Part shown: piece by piece, positions 50,521 to 59,557 of the stretch
Layout of the letters: each line of letters starts with the position of its first letter
How positions within the stretch are numbered: the stretch's first letter is position 1
Assembly: GCA_019637555.1 (NCBI GenBank)
Contig: JAHBVK010000001.1
Coordinates: 124,001-188,000, forward strand
From: Anaerolineae bacterium
GTDB lineage: Bacteria > Chloroflexota > Anaerolineae > Aggregatilineales > UBA2796
Reading direction: 5' to 3'
DNA: 64,000 nt
Made by a program: the position numbers and the translations under genes
The notes under the pieces: model-generated
What the model saw: only the letters and a program-made list of their open reading frames with translations
The model's database searches: none
What the model was told of the DNA's origin: nothing

Positions 50521-51975
50521 ATGACTTCAACAACCATGAAAATCGCCGTCCCTAGACATCGCCAGCGGGTGCGTTACTTTGCCATGATGTGGGCAGGGAT
50601 CACACTTCTGTTCGGTGCGGGGACGTTTATTTCGGTGTATGCGGCAACTGGAATCGCAGCAAATAAGCAAAATGCTGCCTTGAAGAATGCACCGCCAGCG
50701 CAAGTTGACCAGTTTGCCGCTGCTCAAATCACAGCTACGCCTTTCCCAACGTTCCCACCAGAGAATACGAGTCCCACGGAACCGCCAATAGTAGCTACCG
50801 ATGCGCCCGTTGCACCCGCCGTTACAGGACCAACCGCCACGATTCCTCCAATCAAAGACACCGCATTTGATCTTGGTATTGCGGTACAGAAGAATGTTGA
50901 TCCCAGCGTATATCAGATTTGGGTGAATGAGGTTGCTGATAATCTCAAATTGAATTGGGTGAAATCACAGGTGGTTTGGCGCGATACTGAGAAGGTTAAA
51001 GGTCAGATTGATTTCGCAGAACTAGATGTCTCCATGGGTCAGCTTAGTGCTGCCAACGTCAAAGTAATGTTGAGCATCACTAAAGCACCAGACTGGGCAC
51101 GTGATTCTGGTGCGCGAATCGCAGCAGGCACGCACGACGGTCCTCCCGCAAACCCGCAAGATCTGGTCGATTTTATTACTGCTGTCCTCAATCGCTATCC
51201 GGGCAAAATCCACGCGATTGAAGTCTGGAATGAGATCAACCTTGACCGTGAATGGTCAACCGGTCCGCAGCGTCTTGATCCGCGCCGATACGTCGATCTG
51301 TTACAGGCAGCTTACAACGCGATCAAAGCAATCGATCCCAATATCGTGGTGATCACAGCAGCACTCGCCCCGACCGGAGGCACTACCGCCAACGAGGCGC
51401 AGGATGACTTCTCCTACATGGACCAACTGATTGCTGCTGGTATGCTGCAATACGCGGACTGTGTTGGCGCACATCACAACGGATTGAATGTGCCGCCGGA
51501 TGCCGCCGATTGGCGCAATATTCCCGAACGCAACCCTCGTGCGCGCTATCGAGGTCCTTGGTCAAATCCGCATCATAGCTGGTCGTTCCGCGCGACTCTG
51601 CAAGGCTATGCGGATCGCATCCAGCGGGCAAACAGTGCCCTGAAACTGTGCGTCACCGAGTTTGGTTGGCCCAGCATGGAAGACCTCAGCGGAACACCAC
51701 GTCAAGGATTCGAGTTTGCTTTCGATAATACGCTGGAGGATCAAGCCAACTTTACCGACAGCGCTATTACTTGGATGCAGCAATCCGGGTTGGTGCGCTT
51801 GGCTTTTCTATGGAATTTGAATTATGGCGCACAAGCAGGGTGGAAAGTTGCGCCGGACGATCCGGTCAGCGATAACGTACTCTGGTCGATCATCGGTCCG
51901 AACTGGGCAAAGCGACCAGTAGCACAGCGTATTGCAGATCGCAACTTCAGAGGTCAAGCGCGCCTCGCGCAATGA
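50521..51975 (+). CDS. Membrane-anchored GH39/GH5-like glycoside hydrolase 1
   Basis: 484 residues. A membrane helix at ~20-45 (YFAMMWAGITLLFGAGTFIS) acts as anchor or signal, then a Pro/Thr-rich linker (~65-115), then a TIM-barrel clan-A hydrolase domain. Glu238 in EVWNEINLDREW is the acid/base (NE pair after strand 4) and Glu380 in LCVTEFGWPSM the nucleophile after strand 7. Substrate unknown; clan-A enzymes with this layout cleave beta-linked xylo-, manno- or glucosides. A paralog follows after 77 bases. Start could also be ATG 50536. Confidence 0.82.
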   Translation: MTSTTMKIAVPRHRQRVRYFAMMWAGITLLFGAGTFISVYAATGIAANKQNAALKNAPPAQVDQFAAAQITATPFPTFPPENTSPTEPPIVATDAPVAPAVTGPTATIPPIKDTAFDLGIAVQKNVDPSVYQIWVNEVADNLKLNWVKSQVVWRDTEKVKGQIDFAELDVSMGQLSAANVKVMLSITKAPDWARDSGARIAAGTHDGPPANPQDLVDFITAVLNRYPGKIHAIEVWNEINLDREWSTGPQRLDPRRYVDLLQAAYNAIKAIDPNIVVITAALAPTGGTTANEAQDDFSYMDQLIAAGMLQYADCVGAHHNGLNVPPDAADWRNIPERNPRARYRGPWSNPHHSWSFRATLQGYADRIQRANSALKLCVTEFGWPSMEDLSGTPRQGFEFAFDNTLEDQANFTDSAITWMQQSGLVRLAFLWNLNYGAQAGWKVAPDDPVSDNVLWSIIGPNWAKRPVAQRIADRNFRGQARLAQ

Positions 51976-52052
51976 TCCAGTAGTTTGATCAGTATCTTCT
52001 CGTGGGGACAGCGTAGTTCCTGTCCCCGCATGCAGCTTCTATACTCTCATTC

Positions 52053-53342
52053 ATGACCTCAACCTTTTTCCGTGTCCAGAGATTGGCATTTGGCACCCTA
52101 ATTGTTCTGTGTACCGCGTTTGTTTTCCTCGTCTGGAATGCCACACGACCAGCGGAAACTTTACCCACCCTAGAGCAGCTTCCTACTCCACGCCCCGATG
52201 ATTTAGCGGCTGACAAAATAACACTGCACGCCTATCCATCGCTCAGTTACGGGATACAGGCATTTTTGTGGTGGGATGGCAGCGTGCGCGGTGGCGATCT
52301 GGAATATCTGCGGTTGATGCGCTTCGCTTACGTCAAGCAGATTTTTGGCTGGAAAGATATCCAACCTATCTCTGCTGATCAATTCGATTGGTCAATTGCC
52401 GATGGGGTGATGGCGGAAGCGGAATATCGCGGCGTCAAAATGATCGCTCGATTGAGTTTGCCGCCGGATTGGGCACTCCGCACGCCGACATCAGCAGATG
52501 AACCACCATTTGATGCTGATGCGTTTGGACATTTCTGTGGTGCATTGGCAGCGCGATACAAAGGGCGCATTAGCGGCTATCAGGTGTGGAACGAGCCAAA
52601 CCTCGCCCGCGAATGGCATGACAATCCTCCAAACGCGACGGCGTACGTGCGCTTGCTCTCGGCATGCAACAATGCGATCAAAGCTGCCGATCCTGCGGGT
52701 ATTGTGATCTCGGCAGGTCTTGCACCAACAGGCACTGGACTACCGTTGGCGATCCCGGACGAGGATTATTTGTGGCAACTCTATGCAGCGGGCATGGCAG
52801 GTTACTATGATGTGCTTGGTGTACATGCGCCGGGTTATAAATCGCCGCCAGAAACGTCGCCCGATGATCCTGGGTTAAATGGCAGTCGCTGGCAAGCTTT
52901 TCGCCATGTTGAAGATATACGCGCGATCATGGTGGCGAATGGCGAAGCTCACAAACAGATCGCCATCCTCGAACTCGGCTGGACTACGGACTCACGCGAG
53001 ACGATCACTGATGCAAAAGGGGAGCAAGTCGTCAATCCCTATCGCTGGCACGCCGTTACTGAAGCCGAACAGGCAAAGTATTTAGTCGATGCTTACGCTT
53101 ATGCCGGACAGCATTGGCGTCCGTGGGTAGGCTTGATTATCACCATCTACATCGGGGATCGCAGTTGGACGCCTGATAAAGAGGAATACTGGTGGTCGAT
53201 CATCGAGCCGAACTATTATCCACGCGTGAAACAGGCACTGATCGACCTCGCCAATATGGCACGTTACATCAATGATACCGAATATGAGCCACCACAAGAT
53301 CCCGCAGCACAGTGGTATCAGCCGCTGCCGCCACGTCAATAG
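52053..53342 (+). CDS. Secreted or anchored GH39/GH5-like glycoside hydrolase 2
   Basis: 429 residues. N-terminal hydrophobic segment (LAFGTLIVLCTAFVFLVW), short linker, then the same clan-A barrel: GYQVWNEPNLAREWHDNPPN with acid/base Glu181 and AILELGWTTDSRE with nucleophile Glu307. Shares IKAADPAGIVISAGLAPTG with its neighbour's IKAIDPNIVVITAALAPTG, showing common origin. It lacks the long Pro/Thr linker. Convergent with the hydrolase gene downstream, one base apart. Confidence 0.82.
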   Translation: MTSTFFRVQRLAFGTLIVLCTAFVFLVWNATRPAETLPTLEQLPTPRPDDLAADKITLHAYPSLSYGIQAFLWWDGSVRGGDLEYLRLMRFAYVKQIFGWKDIQPISADQFDWSIADGVMAEAEYRGVKMIARLSLPPDWALRTPTSADEPPFDADAFGHFCGALAARYKGRISGYQVWNEPNLAREWHDNPPNATAYVRLLSACNNAIKAADPAGIVISAGLAPTGTGLPLAIPDEDYLWQLYAAGMAGYYDVLGVHAPGYKSPPETSPDDPGLNGSRWQAFRHVEDIRAIMVANGEAHKQIAILELGWTTDSRETITDAKGEQVVNPYRWHAVTEAEQAKYLVDAYAYAGQHWRPWVGLIITIYIGDRSWTPDKEEYWWSIIEPNYYPRVKQALIDLANMARYINDTEYEPPQDPAAQWYQPLPPRQ

Positions 53343-53343
53343 A

Positions 53344-54084
53344 TCATTGCAGAGACATTAAGGCATCAACCGTTGCACTGACTATCTGCGTTGTCGCTTT
53401 ATCATACGTGATCTCTGCTGTGCCATCACCTGCCTGTGCTCCGTAATCTCCAAACTCAGCATGATTTGCACCCTCAAGAGCTACATACACAGCAGTTGAG
53501 GGCGCAAACTGCTTGGTCTGTTCAATTTTAGCAGGAGTGGCTAATCCGTCTTTTGTCCCGGAGATCGAGGTTACCTGTACATCATTTCTACCCGCCAAGC
53601 TAAAGCTAGCATCGCAGTAAGCAGCGTAAAAGATCAGTACTTGTACTTTGGACGAGTTGGCAACATAGTTACATGCCATAGCCCCACCGAGAGAATGTCC
53701 GCCAATCGCCCATTCGCTGATCTCAGGGTGCTTGGCTATCACATCATCCGCCCGATTCGCCCCAAAAAAAGCCAGATTCAGAGGCATTTTTACGATGAAA
53801 ACGGCATAACCTTGTTCAGCAATCATGTGCATTTTCTTGGCATAAGCTTCCGGTGAAACCAAAGCACCAGGATAGAAGATGAAACCTGCTTTCACACTAC
53901 CTTGAGGCATAAAGGCGATTTGATCTTGTGTATCGGTAACGTTCACGTCATCAGTGCTTTGCAGCGCTGCTATTGCGGTATTGTCTGCCGGATAGGGGCG
54001 CAACCACAAAATAATCAGTGTAGTGGCAACGGTTAAGGCGATTAGAAGGACGATACCAAAGCCGCGTAGAAGTTGTTTGTTCAT
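53344..54084 (-). CDS. Membrane-anchored alpha/beta hydrolase
   Basis: 246 residues. N-terminal membrane helix (GIVLLIALTVATTLIILWL), a short linker, then an alpha/beta hydrolase domain with oxyanion region GFIFYPGALVSPEAY, nucleophile elbow GGHSLGGAMACNY, Asp near SGTKDGLATP and His in LEGANHAEFGDYG. This is the alpha/beta-hydrolase-5 type, likely facing the outside of the membrane. Substrate unknown. Confidence 0.85.
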   Translation of the reverse strand: MNKQLLRGFGIVLLIALTVATTLIILWLRPYPADNTAIAALQSTDDVNVTDTQDQIAFMPQGSVKAGFIFYPGALVSPEAYAKKMHMIAEQGYAVFIVKMPLNLAFFGANRADDVIAKHPEISEWAIGGHSLGGAMACNYVANSSKVQVLIFYAAYCDASFSLAGRNDVQVTSISGTKDGLATPAKIEQTKQFAPSTAVYVALEGANHAEFGDYGAQAGDGTAEITYDKATTQIVSATVDALMSLQ

Positions 54085-54163
54085 GCTGCCTGATGCTTTC
54101 TGTGAGAGTACGGTGTAAAGCCAGCAGAATTTAGAGGAAATGATCGCATCTTGCCAAACGAAA

Positions 54164-54193
54164 AGAGGACAGACCTTTTTAGTCCTGTCCTCT
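54164..54193 (-). terminator. Terminator-like hairpin between 54084 and 54220
   Basis: AGAGGACAG and CTGTCCTCT pair over a 12-base loop that contains TTTTT. It lies just downstream of the PA14/SH3 gene on the minus strand, and the AAAAG-rich left flank gives a short T-run when read as minus-strand RNA. Confidence 0.7.
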
Positions 54194-54219
54194 CCTGTCT
54201 TGCGTTGATCCGACGGCGT

Positions 54220-55326
54220 TTAACTATTGCCGCGTGGCAAGTTACTCAGAGAACCGGATGTGATGCTGACATTGGGTAGATAGACCCAACCGATCAAACC
54301 GTTGTAGTCAATCTTAACCCAAGCGCGGTTTGTGCTCAGACCGATTACTACAAATGATGTTCCCTTGTCGAGCACTGCAATACGCTTGGCGTTGCGCGTA
54401 CTTGGACCGTCTCTCACAGCGATGTTCGTGCGCGCCAAACCTGTCACCTGAGTTGTCGTCGCGCCGCCTGTAGTCGGGACTTCGATAGTTTCCTTAGTGA
54501 TGGGGATAGCATCCGTGTTAGTGCCATAAACGTACATTACGCTACGAGCGATCCAACCACGTCCACCGCCGGGAAGTTCGACCAAGAACCACGTCTGGAA
54601 GCCGTAGTTACCGTTTTTACCTACGACCACAAACTGCTGATCCTTGTATGCTTCGCCAATTTGCGCGAAGTTCGTACCGGGACCACTGCGGACATTTGCC
54701 TTTGCTACGATGATAACGCCCTTGCTAACACCGGAAGGAACGGTCGAGCCTGTTCCGCCGCCGGAAACTGGCGTGCCAAACGGTGTAGCCGTCGGCTGGG
54801 TCACCTGATTAATCGGACCACCCTGACCAGTGACCGGGATGATCTCGAACAGCATGCCGGCATTGCCCGTTGCATCGAAGTAATCAATCACCAATTGGTG
54901 CGGTCCAGGACCAATGAACATATCTAGGGTGTATAGATTGAAAGTGTTCGTCTCGAACATCTTGTCCAGATAGACTGTGCCATCTATGGCTACTTTCACA
55001 CCATCATCCGCACCCGCCCGCAGGCGGAAAGTTCCTGCTGTCGTTACATTGATGTTAGAGTAGAAGCGAGCGCTAAAGTTATCGGCGGGAATACCACCAA
55101 TCGGCGATCCAGTTGCCCAGTTGAAATTAAGGGCAGGATATACTTGGTACACTTTAGGTGCGCCACTGAAACTGCGGTTATCCCAGAAATAGCCTTCCCA
55201 CGACAGCGAGATAGGCGTCTGCGCTTTCGCTACCTGCGCCGCTGGCACCCCTAATAGTGTCAACGTTAGTGCTCCAACTAAGAGCATTAGCAGGATTGAT
55301 GTCCTATGTAGTTTGTGTGAATGCAT
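54220..55326 (-). CDS. Secreted PA14-like / SH3 domain protein
   Basis: 368 residues. A signal peptide (~8-35, ILLMLLVGALTLTLLGVPAA) is followed by a PA14-like beta domain (~40-165; NFSARFYSNINVTTAGTFRL and GADDGVKVAIDGTVYLDKMF are characteristic), a Gly/Thr/Pro linker with an FGTPVSGGGTGSTVPSG stretch, and two SH3-like repeats (~205-270, VRSGPGTNFAQIGEAYKDQQ; ~295-360, VRDGPSTRNAKRIAVLDKGT). Probably binds cell-wall or polysaccharide outside the cell. No enzyme motif. Confidence 0.87.
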   Translation of the reverse strand: MHSHKLHRTSILLMLLVGALTLTLLGVPAAQVAKAQTPISLSWEGYFWDNRSFSGAPKVYQVYPALNFNWATGSPIGGIPADNFSARFYSNINVTTAGTFRLRAGADDGVKVAIDGTVYLDKMFETNTFNLYTLDMFIGPGPHQLVIDYFDATGNAGMLFEIIPVTGQGGPINQVTQPTATPFGTPVSGGGTGSTVPSGVSKGVIIVAKANVRSGPGTNFAQIGEAYKDQQFVVVGKNGNYGFQTWFLVELPGGGRGWIARSVMYVYGTNTDAIPITKETIEVPTTGGATTTQVTGLARTNIAVRDGPSTRNAKRIAVLDKGTSFVVIGLSTNRAWVKIDYNGLIGWVYLPNVSITSGSLSNLPRGNS

Positions 55327-55442
55327 CAGGCTTACCTCGTTGATGCGAAGTTACCAGTCGAGTTATCAGATTGAATGATAACGACGCCGCCAAACCTACG
55401 CAACTGTGGACGTAATGGCGAAGGCGAAGCGTTGGCAAAAAT

Positions 55443-57284
55443 TTAGGGCAGTTTTAGATGCTCCAACTCGAAGTACTGCGTTCCGTCCACGGGCAGCGGC
55501 TGTAAATCGCCATACCAATAGACCTTTACGCCAACGACATAGTCACCGACGGGAAGAGTCGCGGGCAACCTCAAGTTATGACTATCAAAGTAGATTTCAC
55601 CCGGCTGCCATGTAGTGGTTAACGCGTGACCATTCAGTGGTGCTGCATCATTCTGTGCGACAACGGTATTGGTTGAGTCGAGTAAAAATACAGAAACGCT
55701 GTAATCAAAAAATGGTTTGTTCAACACCTGCCATAACAGATCGATTCTGAGCGATTTATCCTGAATCACTGTTTTGCCCTGCACCAATGCCATTACATCG
55801 CTGAAGTGTGCTAGCGGCACGGTATCAGCATCAATGAGATCGTAGCGATAGACGAAAATCTCCTCATTGCGATGCAATTCACGTTGAATCGCGGTGCGCT
55901 GATAGCCATGCGTTGTCAGAAATTCCAATAGTCCATCGCGTCCGTCGCCCCAAGTTGCCACCCAGATCGTCGGCTTACTTTCGAGGTATCTCAACAACTG
56001 CGCGAACAACTGCTCACCGTATTTCTCGCGCCATTCCGGCATTGAGATCAACGGCAAGGTAACCGGGTCTACGCCAAGATCGCGCCCGATGTGATAACGC
56101 AGCGCAAAGTCACCAGTCCACACATTCATCAACACAGGCTCATCGTCGCTACGATACTGAACAATATCTTGCGCTACTTCTCGCCAAGGTGGTTTGAGCA
56201 AGTAGGCATCTACTGTAAGCAAGCTCATGATCACAAATGCAGCCAATGCGAATCGCTGCGCTGTACGATCTAAATTGCTAATGCCGTGCCCGATCAGGAT
56301 GGCAATTGCTGGTGTAACGATCAAAAAGTTGCGAGTTGTCAGGATTGGAAACCGAATGTTGATCACCACGATAGCAATGATTGGCAACACCAGCCATAAG
56401 GCGAGATAAACAATCGGACGAAGGGGGCGCAGTGAATAGCGTGCTTTACCGTGGTGGTAGGCAATGTAGATAAAGCCAAGTAGGAGCAGACCTCCTGTTA
56501 AGCCCCATTGGTAGCCGATCAAATCGCCGCGCACCAGTGCAAACGTCTCTGGCGTATTCGGTAGTGTTGATTGATAGATAATTGGACGTTGATAGCGCAC
56601 CAGACTTTGTCCGACAAATACGTATGCCCACGGTAACCACGCAACGCCAATCAAGACGAGCCGCAGCATGATACCCGCCAAACGTGACAGTGGACGAGCA
56701 AAGATGAGCGCATGGAGCGCCTGTACGATCAGCACAAACACGCCGAGATAGTGCGTATACATCAATGCCACCGATGCCAGCAACCAAGCTACTCCATTGC
56801 GTCTGGTAGGATTCTTGAGGTAGCGCAAGTAAAACAAAGTCGAAGCGATTACAAACATCGACATTAAGGCATAGTGACGGGCGTCTTGCGCCAACATCAC
56901 ATCGTTATCGGTGAGTGCCAAAACCAATGCCGCCAGTGATCCCACACGTGCGCCGAACAGATCTGCTGCCAATCGGAAAATCAGCGCGACTCCGATCAGC
57001 GAGGCAAATGCTGACGGTAATCTAACCGCAAACTCGGAGTTTCCAGTAATCTCCACCCAGTAGTGCAGCAGCAGAAAATACAGCGGCGGATGTTGGTCGT
57101 TCGCCATATTGATCACAATATCAGCGGGCGACTGTCCTTTAATGAGCAGCATCGTCCAGCCTTCATCCTCCCAGAAACTTTCCTTCTGGAGGTTGTAGAC
57201 GCGGATCAGCATCGCAAAGAGCAGAATCACTACAATAGCGATGAGCGTGGCGCGGGCGATTGATCTGGTGGCGGAAGCTGCCAT
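55443..57284 (-). CDS. Glycosyltransferase family 39-like membrane protein (PMT_2)
   Basis: 613 residues with about 11-12 membrane helices. The N-terminal ESFWEDEGWTMLLIKGQSPA (acidic pair in the first loop) and ANDQHPPLYFLLLHYWVEIT (DxHPPLYF motif) are diagnostic of GT-C enzymes of the ArnT/PMT group, which use polyprenyl-phosphate sugars. The last ~190 residues are soluble and beta-rich (SVSVFLLDSTNTVVAQNDAA), likely exported. The start codon at 57282-57284 overlaps the -35 of the opposing rplU promoter. Confidence 0.87.
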   Translation of the reverse strand: MAASATRSIARATLIAIVVILLFAMLIRVYNLQKESFWEDEGWTMLLIKGQSPADIVINMANDQHPPLYFLLLHYWVEITGNSEFAVRLPSAFASLIGVALIFRLAADLFGARVGSLAALVLALTDNDVMLAQDARHYALMSMFVIASTLFYLRYLKNPTRRNGVAWLLASVALMYTHYLGVFVLIVQALHALIFARPLSRLAGIMLRLVLIGVAWLPWAYVFVGQSLVRYQRPIIYQSTLPNTPETFALVRGDLIGYQWGLTGGLLLLGFIYIAYHHGKARYSLRPLRPIVYLALWLVLPIIAIVVINIRFPILTTRNFLIVTPAIAILIGHGISNLDRTAQRFALAAFVIMSLLTVDAYLLKPPWREVAQDIVQYRSDDEPVLMNVWTGDFALRYHIGRDLGVDPVTLPLISMPEWREKYGEQLFAQLLRYLESKPTIWVATWGDGRDGLLEFLTTHGYQRTAIQRELHRNEEIFVYRYDLIDADTVPLAHFSDVMALVQGKTVIQDKSLRIDLLWQVLNKPFFDYSVSVFLLDSTNTVVAQNDAAPLNGHALTTTWQPGEIYFDSHNLRLPATLPVGDYVVGVKVYWYGDLQPLPVDGTQYFELEHLKLP

Positions 57285-57312
57285 TGACTGACCTATAGAC
57301 GATCTGTATAAT
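57284..57312 (+). promoter_or_regulatory. Promoter of the rplU-rpmA operon
   Basis: TTGACT (57284-57289), a 17-base spacer and a perfect TATAAT (57307-57312). The -35 overlaps the start codon of the divergent glycosyltransferase gene. The predicted start near 57319 leaves a 140-base leader. Confidence 0.8.
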
Positions 57313-57320
57313 ACGACGCT

Positions 57321-57337
57321 GCCGGGTAAATCCCGGC
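57321..57337 (+). promoter_or_regulatory. Hairpin at the start of the L21 leader
   Basis: GCCGGG and CCCGGC pair over a 5-base loop (TAAAT), right at the predicted 5' end of the rplU transcript, followed by TATTTTACC. Ribosomal protein leaders often carry autoregulatory structures; whether this one does, or only protects the 5' end, cannot be told. Confidence 0.45.
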
Positions 57338-57458
57338 TATTTTACCGTACCCATCAGCCAATTTTCCCCGCTGTTACGCCTACGGAACGACTCTTTCAGT
57401 CCTCCTTCTAGGATTGTGGCTGCGGTGAAGGGAAAGCGAAGATTGGAGCAATCGCAAT

Positions 57459-57773
57459 ATGTATGCAATCGTGCGTGCTAAGGGTCGCCAATATAAGGTT
57501 GAACCCGGCAAAGTAATCACCACCGATAAGTTCGACAGCGCCGCTGGCGATCAGATCGAACTTCCCGAAGTCCTCCTCATTGTTGCCGACGATGGCAGCG
57601 CACAGGTTGGACAGCCAACCGTTAAGGGCGCAATCGTTCGGGCTACGGTTGTTGAGACCTTCCGCGATAAGAAAGTTCTCGTTTTCAAGTACAAATCCAA
57701 GCTGGGCTTCCGCCGTAATCGCGGTCATCGTCAGACGTACACCCGGCTCATGATCGACAGTATCACCCTGTAA
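57459..57773 (+). CDS. rplU: Large ribosomal subunit protein bL21
   Basis: 104 residues, normal length. MYAIVRAKGRQYKVEPGKVI at the start and FKYKSKLGFRRNRGHRQTYT at the C-terminus are the conserved bL21 elements. It binds 23S rRNA in the large subunit. First gene of rplU-rpmA, with rpmE following; GGAG lies 12 bases before the ATG. Confidence 0.96.
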   Translation: MYAIVRAKGRQYKVEPGKVITTDKFDSAAGDQIELPEVLLIVADDGSAQVGQPTVKGAIVRATVVETFRDKKVLVFKYKSKLGFRRNRGHRQTYTRLMIDSITL

Positions 57774-57828
57774 GCTGACCGGGGAAAAAGAATAAAGTTG
57801 TAGTTCAAGTCAAGAGAGGATCAAGCTC

Positions 57829-58107
57829 ATGGCTCATAAAAAAGGTGGCGGTTCCAGCCGCAATGGTCGTGAAAGTAACTCACAGCGTCTTGGCATCAAG
57901 CGGTTTGGCGGTGAATTAGTAATCCCCGGCAATATCATTGTGCGCCAACATGGTAACAAGTTCTACCCCGGACCCGGCACAGATCAGGGCAAGGACTATA
58001 CCATCTTCGCTGTGGTCGAAGGACACGTTACCTTTGAATGGGCGCGCGGCGGCAAAAAAGTCGTCAGTGTGCGTCCTGCAGAAGAAACTGCCGCTGTCGA
58101 AGCCTAA
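57829..58107 (+). CDS. rpmA: Large ribosomal subunit protein bL27
   Basis: 92 residues. [20 protein letters not shown] immediately after Met is the typical bL27 N-terminus, here without the cleaved extension of Firmicutes, so the tail reaching the peptidyl transferase centre is made directly. [15 protein letters not shown] is also conserved. 55 bases after rplU. Confidence 0.97.
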   Translation: MAHKKGGGSSRNGRESNSQRLGIKRFGGELVIPGNIIVRQHGNKFYPGPGTDQGKDYTIFAVVEGHVTFEWARGGKKVVSVRPAEETAAVEA

Positions 58108-58238
58108 TTCGCAATATCGAACTACCAGGCTGTGTGATGTAAGATCAGACAAACTGGTAACTTCTAATACATTATCACCAAGTCGCAACGCCAACCCGCT
58201 GCCCATGCGGATCCGTTGCGCGTATTAATGAGGATAAC

Positions 58239-58700
58239 ATGCGCGAGAATATTCATCCCAAGTGGTTTCCTGATGCAAAGGTGACCTGTCAATGCGGCAA
58301 TACGTGGACGGTTGGCTCAACCAAGCCTACCCTTACCGTAGATGTCTGCTCCAACTGCCATCCATTCTATACTGGTGAGCAGCGTATTGTGGACACCGAA
58401 GGTCAGGTTGACCGCTTCATGAAGCGCCTCGAAGCACGCGATCGCAGTGTGCCGGAAACGGTAACGTCGAGCGGTCCAGCTAATTTCCCACTAACCGAAC
58501 TCGGTCTTGGTCGCCAATATATGGAATTGCTGTCTAGCAATGGTGTCACCACTGCGCAGGACTTCATCAGCAAGCTCCAAGAAGGTGGTGACGAGGCGAT
58601 CCTAGAGATTCGTGGCGTCGGGCGCAAGGTGCTGACGGACATCAAGAAGAAGCTGCGTCAGCGCGGTTTCGAACTGCCCACAATGCAGACTGCCGAGTAA
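58239..58700 (+). CDS. rpmE: Large ribosomal subunit protein bL31 with fused helix-hairpin-helix tail
   Basis: 153 residues, about twice the usual bL31. Residues 1-70 are a zinc-type bL31 (REN-IHPKWF start; CQCG and VCSNCHPFYTGEQ supply four Cys). From ~85 a second domain follows: FPLTELGLGRQYMELLSSNG and ILEIRGVGRKVLTDIKKKLR, a helix-hairpin-helix pattern like the RNA polymerase alpha C-terminal domain. The reading frame is continuous and conserved-looking throughout, so this is a fusion and not a sequencing artefact. Possible roles are extra rRNA contact or a link to RNA polymerase (inference). Confidence 0.9.
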   Translation: MRENIHPKWFPDAKVTCQCGNTWTVGSTKPTLTVDVCSNCHPFYTGEQRIVDTEGQVDRFMKRLEARDRSVPETVTSSGPANFPLTELGLGRQYMELLSSNGVTTAQDFISKLQEGGDEAILEIRGVGRKVLTDIKKKLRQRGFELPTMQTAE

Positions 58701-58740
58701 CGGCGACAACGTTCAACAATCGTAAATTGAACGAAATCGA

Positions 58741-58760
58741 GAGGGAGCCTGCGCTCCCTC
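58741..58760 (+). terminator. Terminator of the ribosomal protein operon
   Basis: GAGGGAGC and GCTCCCTC pair over a 4-base loop, followed by TTGTGTTT. It lies 41 bases after the rpmE stop and also sits just past the end of the convergent channel gene. Confidence 0.85.
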
Positions 58761-58767
58761 TTGTGTT

Positions 58768-59433
58768 TCATAGAGTATTTTCTTCCGCCTGCATAAACTT
58801 CCTGATGTTTTTACTAGGGATGGCGAAGAAAACTGCTAACGCGACGATCACCAATATTCCTAAAATAGCGTTGAGATAACCTATGATCATCGCCCCAACA
58901 TATAGCAGTGGACCATCCATGTATTGTCTGCTGATCGCCTTAGCCAGTTCGATATCGGTCTGCTTACTAAACAGCCGATTATTCGACGCTGCATAACGCC
59001 ACAACAAATTAAAGAATACTGCTATCAGCATTCCCCACAGTGCATACACAATTACTGCAATGTTCGCTTGTCCGTCCTGCAAGTATTCAGCTACGATTTT
59101 GGTCGGAAACGGCACAACCGTAATCCCCAAGAGAAGTAAGCCATTAAGCAGCATCAAATTGTTGTCCACGCGCCGAATCGCCGTAAATAAGCGGTGATGG
59201 TTGATCCACATCACAAGGATCGTCAGGAAGCTGGCTAGAAAGGCAAAGTAAGTGGACCACTGCTTAAGCAATTCAGCGACAAGACCATTTTGATCGGCAG
59301 CTTCGCGCAGGGGCACTTTCAAATCAAGTACCAGCAGCGTGATGGCGATAGCGATTACACCATCGCTGAACGCTTCCAAGCGTCCAGTTTCCTTCTCCTC
59401 CATAGTCTCTGTGGGCGAGATTGTGGTCGTCAT
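58768..59433 (-). CDS. TMEM175-like (DUF1211) membrane protein, possible potassium channel
   Basis: 221 residues, six hydrophobic segments. GRLEAFSDGVIAIAITLLVL at ~17-36 is the RxxxFSDxV signature of the TMEM175 family, whose bacterial members form potassium-permeable channels. Only one such six-helix unit is present, so a tetramer would be needed. Convergent with rpmE across the terminator. Confidence 0.88.
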   Translation of the reverse strand: MTTTISPTETMEEKETGRLEAFSDGVIAIAITLLVLDLKVPLREAADQNGLVAELLKQWSTYFAFLASFLTILVMWINHHRLFTAIRRVDNNLMLLNGLLLLGITVVPFPTKIVAEYLQDGQANIAVIVYALWGMLIAVFFNLLWRYAASNNRLFSKQTDIELAKAISRQYMDGPLLYVGAMIIGYLNAILGILVIVALAVFFAIPSKNIRKFMQAEENTL

Positions 59434-59557
59434 CTCCGCATTTCCTTTTACCTAAATAAATCCGATTCGCAGGTTGTTTTAGCCTACTCCCTATGGCACA
59501 ATTGCGCCGCCATTCTTTAGGCTAGGTTCGGCATACGTTTACATAGAAGGCATCCAT

